Below are positions 59,648 to 64,000 of a DNA stretch of 64,000 nt, piece by piece (position 1 is the first letter of the stretch; every line of letters begins with the position of its first letter). The DNA lies in the NCBI GenBank assembly GCA_035547915.1, contig DASZTS010000020.1, positions 1 through 64,000 of the forward strand. The letters are read 5' to 3'. The position numbers and the translations under genes were made by a program. The notes beneath the pieces are model-generated. The model did not search any database, was not told the origin of the DNA, and was given only the letters and a program-made list of their open reading frames with translations. Origin of the DNA: DASSFG01 sp035547915 (lineage in GTDB: Bacteria; Planctomycetota; Planctomycetia; Pirellulales; JAICIG01).

Positions 59648-61168
59648 ATGTTTTCCTCACCGATCGACCCCGACTTGGCCGCCCGACTCAACAACGTGCC
59701 GTTGCCGGCCGATTTGTTCGTTCGGCTGCGGGCCGTTCCGCTGGCCCACGATGATGATCTCGATGCCGCTCTGGCTGACGTTCCCGTGCCCGCGGGATTG
59801 GAACGGAGCTTAGCGCGGCCGGTTCGTTACCGGCCAAGGTGGGCTGTTCCTTTGCGGCAGGCCGCGGCCGCGGTGCTGGTCTTCGCGGTCAGCCTTTCGT
59901 ATGTCTTCGCGGTCGTCGTCTTCGTCGCGGCGCGATTCGCCGAGCGCGCCTGGGCAGGTGAATCACCGCCGGTGCTGGCCACGGCGCTCGATCGAACGGA
60001 ACCGCTACTGGAACAAGTATCGGACGACGTCGATCCGCCTCTGATCGACATCGATGCCCTTGCGGCCGATGCAGGTTCGGCTGAGCGGATAGACGTATCG
60101 CCATCGTCTGTCGCCCCGGACGAGCCGTTGATGATCGACGGCGGCGGCACCGCTGCCGCCCTGGCTGCCGGACCACAACCGGCGATCTCGGGACCGCTCA
60201 TGGCATACGACACGTGGTCGATCGAACGCCCGTCCATTGCGGTCGGCGGCGTTGGTCGTTCTGACCATGCCGATCGGCATGGTGCCTTCTGGCGGCAAAC
60301 CGGGTTGTTGCCGTGGCTCCAAGTTACGGCGGGACCGCCCATCGAGGTGCCGCTGGCGACCGACGACACCGGTTACCGACTGTTCCGCCATGAACTCGGT
60401 GCAGGCCGCCTCCCCGCTCCCTCGGCCGTCCGCGTAGAAGAGTTCTTGGCCGGCATCGATTACGGGCTGAGCGATCTGCCGCCGCTCTTGCTCGTCGCGG
60501 CGCCGAGTCCGTTCGGGTCGATCGGTATCGAAGGCCGCGGCGACAACACCCGCTGGCTTGTAATGATCGCCGCGAATGTCTCCGAACCCCAATGCGGAAG
60601 CTCGGAGCCATCTGCGGATGTAACTCGAGGGTGGCGTGTTTCGATCCGATTCGATGCCGAGCGGGTGCGGGGATATCGCGTGATCGGCTATGGCCTCTCA
60701 AATGATGGTGACGGTCGAACCGATCTTGACGATGACAACGAATGGTCGGACCAAACGTTCTTTGCGGGGAACAAGGCGGCGATCGTGCTGTGCGAAATCG
60801 AACTCTCAGGACCGTACGATCGACAAGCCGATTTGGCGAGCGTTTCGATCGTGGAGGCGAACGCGACGCTCGGGAGCAATCCTCGGCCGCGTCGCGATGT
60901 CACGGCCGTACTGCGAGCCGGGATGTTTGCCGCCGATTTCGATACGGCCCCGGTCGTCTGGCAGCAAGCGGCTCTCGTGGCCTTGGCCGCCGAGCATTTC
61001 GCCCGGTCTCCCTTCGCCGCGGAGGTGACGCTGGCCGAGATTGCCGCACGGGCGCGGCGCATCGAGCCCATGGTCCACGAGCGGGCCGGTTGGCGCGAAT
61101 TTATCGAGATGGTGACGGCGGCGGAACGCATCGCGCGGCTACCCAGAACGTTCATGGGTAGCCTGTGA
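59648..61168 (+). CDS. YfbK-like protein lacking the vWA domain; possible anti-sigma factor
   Basis: A 506-residue protein with one membrane helix near 80-105 (VLVFAVSLSYVFAVVVFVAA) after a cytoplasmic N-terminus (PLPADLFVRLRAVPLA). The outer part contains LPAPSAVRVEEFLAGIDYGL (VEEF at 263-266), matching the N-terminal motif of YfbK vWA proteins. The C-terminal DUF3520-like part, IRFDAERVRGYRVIGYG then FFAGNKAAIVLCEIEL, begins near residue 332. Only about 65 residues lie between, so the vWA domain (about 180 residues, with a DxSxS metal site) is missing. It follows an ECF sigma gene, as complete YfbK genes often do, and may act on it. Confidence 0.7.
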   Translation: MFSSPIDPDLAARLNNVPLPADLFVRLRAVPLAHDDDLDAALADVPVPAGLERSLARPVRYRPRWAVPLRQAAAAVLVFAVSLSYVFAVVVFVAARFAERAWAGESPPVLATALDRTEPLLEQVSDDVDPPLIDIDALAADAGSAERIDVSPSSVAPDEPLMIDGGGTAAALAAGPQPAISGPLMAYDTWSIERPSIAVGGVGRSDHADRHGAFWRQTGLLPWLQVTAGPPIEVPLATDDTGYRLFRHELGAGRLPAPSAVRVEEFLAGIDYGLSDLPPLLLVAAPSPFGSIGIEGRGDNTRWLVMIAANVSEPQCGSSEPSADVTRGWRVSIRFDAERVRGYRVIGYGLSNDGDGRTDLDDDNEWSDQTFFAGNKAAIVLCEIELSGPYDRQADLASVSIVEANATLGSNPRPRRDVTAVLRAGMFAADFDTAPVVWQQAALVALAAEHFARSPFAAEVTLAEIAARARRIEPMVHERAGWREFIEMVTAAERIARLPRTFMGSL

Positions 61169-61251
61169 ATCGGTGGTCTCGGGGCGGCGAAAAGCAACCC
61201 ATTTCAGGGGCCGTCAAGAATGGTTTTTGGGCGAGCCGGAGAAAGACTTCC

Positions 61252-61278
61252 TTGCTTCGCGCGGTTGCACTTTATAAG
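61252..61278 (+). promoter_or_regulatory. Weak candidate promoter of the TPR-like gene
   Basis: TTGCTT (61252-61257) and TATAAG (61273-61278) with a 15-bp spacer, about 100 bp before ATG 61377. Confidence 0.25.
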
Positions 61279-61376
61279 CTGGATGTTTCGGTGAAATCTC
61301 ACGTATGTAGCCTGGCCTCCGGTCGCCGGAACCCGCCGGCCGTGGCTTGCTTCTCATTGCTTCGAGGACGATTGGG

Positions 61377-64000
61377 ATGAGGATTCCATTCTGTACTGGC
61401 CGCCGATTCGTTCTGCTGGCCAGCGCCGCTCTGGCATGCGTCCTTTGGCTCCAGGCCGGTCCGATCGCCGCGGAAGAAGCGTACGAGCGCTTCCTCGAAG
61501 GGCTCAAGGAACAAGGGCTGTTCGACGTCGCGCTCGATTACCTCGGCTTGATGCAGACGAGCCCGCTGATCACGGAGGGGCAGAAGCAGGAACTGGCCTT
61601 CGAGGAAGGACGACTGCTCGTCGACAACGCTCGGGCCGAGAACGACGCGACCGCCAAGACGAAACTGCTCGACCGGGCCCGCGACCGCTTCGCGGATTTC
61701 ATCAAGACGAACCCTTCGAATCCTAAGGCCGCCACCGCCGAGACCGAACTCGGCAACGTGCTCGTGGAGCGCGGTCGCAGCCTGCTCGACCAGGCCGCGC
61801 GACCGGCCAACGCGACCAAGAAGGATGCTCTCACGAAGCAAGGCCGCGACATGCTCGAACAGGCCAAGAAGGTCTTCGACGAAGCGGAGACGAAGTTCGA
61901 CGCACGCTCCAAGGAGTTCCCGAAGTTTATCGATAAGAAGAAAGAAGCCGCAAAGTTCGATCTGCGTGAACAGGCTCGTGGCGACCTGCTGCGCGCCCAG
62001 ATGTTGTCGGCCGGTATCGTGCGGGAACTCGCGCGAAGCTACCCCGACGGATCACCTGAGAACAAGAAACTGATGCAGGATGCGGCCGACAAGTACAAAG
62101 CGATCTACGACAAGCGTCGCAAGTATCTCGTCGGCCTGATGGCCCGACTGCAGGAGGGCAACTGCTATCAGGATCTGGGCGACACGAAGCGGGCCATCGG
62201 CAACTACGAGACGCTCCTTTCGCAACCCGACGAAGGACCCATGCATGCTCTCCGGACGACGGCCTTGCACCTCACACTCAAGTGCCTGACGTCGGACAAC
62301 GAAAAGAATTACGAATCGGCCGTGCAACGCGGTGACGAGTGGCTCGAGAAGGCCCTGCCCGCCGACTCGCGCACGCCCGACGGACTGGGGATCACGTATT
62401 TCACGGCCTTGGCCAACTACCGACTGGCCGACACGCTGACCAATGCCGAGGACCTGCAACGCAAGAAGGCGCTCTTGCTCGCCGCGAGGAAGCAGACGCA
62501 GTGGGTCGCCAAGGCGCCGTCGTACAAGAATCCCTACCGCGACGATGCGCAGCAGCTCTATCGCAAACTGCTGGGCACCGAGGGAGAGGAGCAGAAAGAA
62601 CCGGCCAATTTCGCCGAGTCGCTCGACCGGGCCAAGGAACTTCTCGACCGCCAACAAGACCGGTTGGCGCAGGTCAAGGTCGCGGCGGAGATGAAGGACG
62701 AGGAGAACATACCCAAGTACAAGGGCGAGGCCCAGCAGTTCGGCCAAGAGGCCACCGGCTACTTCCGCCGCGCGCTCGAGCTGCGCGACGACGAGACGCC
62801 GCTCGATAGCGTCAACATCGCCCGCTATTACCTGTGCTATCTCGACTTCCAAGGGGGCAATTACTACGACTCGGCCATTCTCGGCGAGTTCGTCGCCAAG
62901 AACTATCCCAAGAGCCAGGGCGGTCGGCAGTGCGCCAAGATCGCCATGGCGGCCTACGCCCAGACGTACGAAGCCGGTCGCAAGGCCCAATTAAACAACG
63001 AAGTCGACCGCGACAAGATGGTCGAGATCGCCGACTTCATCACCTCGGCCTGGCCCGGCGGCGAAGAGGCCGACGAGGCGTGGAGCCTGCTGCTGCAGAT
63101 TTCTCTGGCCGCCGACCAGATCGACAAGGCGCTCGAGTATTTGCAGAAGATTCCCGCCGATTCGCCGCGCCGCGGCGAGGCCGAGCTGAAGGCCGGCCAG
63201 GCGTTGTGGGCGGCCTATCTGCGGGCCGCGCGCCGAGACGAGTCGGATCGGCTCCCTCAGGCCGAACTCGACGAGATGTTCAAATCGGCAAGCACATTCC
63301 TTTCCGACGGCTTGAAGCGGGCCCGTGTCGGGATCGACGCCGGCACGGTGCCGGTCACGCTCACCGTCGCGGCGGCTGCACTATCTCTGGCCCAGATCCA
63401 GATCGAATCGGGGCAAGCCGCTCAGGCCATCGACCTGCTGAACGATGCCAAGCTCGGTCCGTTGACCTTGGTCACCGCCGGCGATCCGGTGGCGAAGCTG
63501 GGGAATTTCGGCATCGACGCTTACAAACTGGCTTTGCGGGCCTATGTCGCTACCCAGGCGCTCGACAAGGCCGAGAGCACCATGGAAGCGCTCGACAAGT
63601 TGGTGGCGGAGGGGGGCGACGCCAACGCCGCCGGCCAATTGACGCGCATCTATATCGCCCTGGGGCGGGAACTGGAGCAACAGTTACAGCGGCTACGACA
63701 GGAACAGAAGGCCGACGAATTGGCCGCCGTCTCGAAGGGTTTCGAGCTGTTCCTCGACCGCATTTCCTCGCGAGCCAAGGGGAACACTTTCAGCTCGCTG
63801 AGCTGGGTGGCCGAGACCTATTTCAGTCTGGGAAGCGGCGCCTCCCCCGTCGAAGCCAAGGAACCGCCCGCCGAGGCCAAGGCTTATTTCGACAAATCGC
63901 TGAAGACCGACGAGAAGATCATCGCCACGGCAACCTCGGAGAAAGACTTCGCCACGGCCGGAGCGGTGCCCGCCGTCAAACTGCGCATGGCCCGCACCCA
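61377..64000 (+). CDS. Large secreted TPR-like repeat protein (3' end outside window)
   Basis: The frame is open from ATG 61377 to the right edge: 874 codons are visible without a stop. A signal peptide is clear (FVLLASAALACVLWLQAGP, then IAAEEAYERF). The rest is helical and rich in Ala, Glu, Lys and Asp, with TPR-like pairs such as ARDRFADFIKTNPSNPKAAT, YQDLGDTKRAIGNYETLL, YYDSAILGEFVAKNYPKSQG and AADQIDKALEYLQKIPADSP. No enzyme domain is visible in this part. It resembles the very large TPR proteins of planctomycetes, probably a periplasmic scaffold. The end of the protein and its downstream genes are not visible. Confidence 0.85.
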   Translation, partial: MRIPFCTGRRFVLLASAALACVLWLQAGPIAAEEAYERFLEGLKEQGLFDVALDYLGLMQTSPLITEGQKQELAFEEGRLLVDNARAENDATAKTKLLDRARDRFADFIKTNPSNPKAATAETELGNVLVERGRSLLDQAARPANATKKDALTKQGRDMLEQAKKVFDEAETKFDARSKEFPKFIDKKKEAAKFDLREQARGDLLRAQMLSAGIVRELARSYPDGSPENKKLMQDAADKYKAIYDKRRKYLVGLMARLQEGNCYQDLGDTKRAIGNYETLLSQPDEGPMHALRTTALHLTLKCLTSDNEKNYESAVQRGDEWLEKALPADSRTPDGLGITYFTALANYRLADTLTNAEDLQRKKALLLAARKQTQWVAKAPSYKNPYRDDAQQLYRKLLGTEGEEQKEPANFAESLDRAKELLDRQQDRLAQVKVAAEMKDEENIPKYKGEAQQFGQEATGYFRRALELRDDETPLDSVNIARYYLCYLDFQGGNYYDSAILGEFVAKNYPKSQGGRQCAKIAMAAYAQTYEAGRKAQLNNEVDRDKMVEIADFITSAWPGGEEADEAWSLLLQISLAADQIDKALEYLQKIPADSPRRGEAELKAGQALWAAYLRAARRDESDRLPQAELDEMFKSASTFLSDGLKRARVGIDAGTVPVTLTVAAAALSLAQIQIESGQAAQAIDLLNDAKLGPLTLVTAGDPVAKLGNFGIDAYKLALRAYVATQALDKAESTMEALDKLVAEGGDANAAGQLTRIYIALGRELEQQLQRLRQEQKADELAAVSKGFELFLDRISSRAKGNTFSSLSWVAETYFSLGSGASPVEAKEPPAEAKAYFDKSLKTDEKIIATATSEKDFATAGAVPAVKLRMART

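Overview
The window looks like chromosomal DNA from a planctomycete, most likely of the Pirellulales type. The evidence is circumstantial but consistent. GC is high. An ECF sigma factor sits 4 bp from a Ser/Thr kinase fused to a DUF1080 domain. A giant secreted protein carries the N-terminal motif LECRTLLS. There are small membrane proteins beginning with FSLRALL-type helices, a TPR/peptidase-MA - DUF4159 - MoxR operon, and a YfbK-like protein beside a second ECF factor. No plasmid, phage or CRISPR signature was seen.

Layout. 1-17900 is mostly housekeeping: trpE (cut at the 5' edge), a secreted FKBP isomerase, an M19 dipeptidase, small membrane proteins, an FHA protein with rsgA, a YhcC-type radical SAM protein, an HTH-EIIA fusion overlapping a receiver-like protein, rimO, pgsA, a trypsin-like protease, an enoyl-CoA hydratase, an SGNH-like protein and a Tat-exported dienelactone hydrolase. 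17900-25400 holds a hairpin-rich repeat, the MoxR / DUF4159 / TPR-metallopeptidase operon, a cold-shock gene flanked by a decayed copy of the start of that operon, selA and a BON-domain gene. 25500-33700 holds serA, an amino-acid permease with a TIM-barrel isomerase, a two-gene RusA / AHJR-HEPN nuclease operon, an acyltransferase divergent from an SDR protein that lacks the usual catalytic residues, and a truncated transposase. 33750-36900 holds a histidine kinase, an HTH-receiver protein with a good sigma-70-like promoter, and tRNA-Leu(CAG).

37589-47583 is a probable signalling and surface module: ECF sigma, kinase-DUF1080, then a 2353-residue secreted protein with 24 NHL repeats in four six-bladed propellers, MBG, PKD-like and DUF4214 domains. 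After a bidirectional terminator and a fragment of tRNA-Leu come a rhodanese, a CCA-adding-type enzyme, tsaE and a CheB-CheR-PAS-kinase-receiver fusion.

The most interesting locus is 54172-57514. Three translationally coupled genes encode a DapA/NanA-family aldolase with a C-terminal tail resembling a microcompartment encapsulation peptide, a tandem-domain (BMC-T) microcompartment shell protein, and a polytopic membrane protein. This suggests a microcompartment locus built around a Schiff-base aldolase. The window ends with a partner-switching module (receiver-HATPase and STAS), an ECF sigma with a YfbK-like protein that has lost its vWA domain, and the 5' part of a long TPR-like secreted protein that runs off the right edge.
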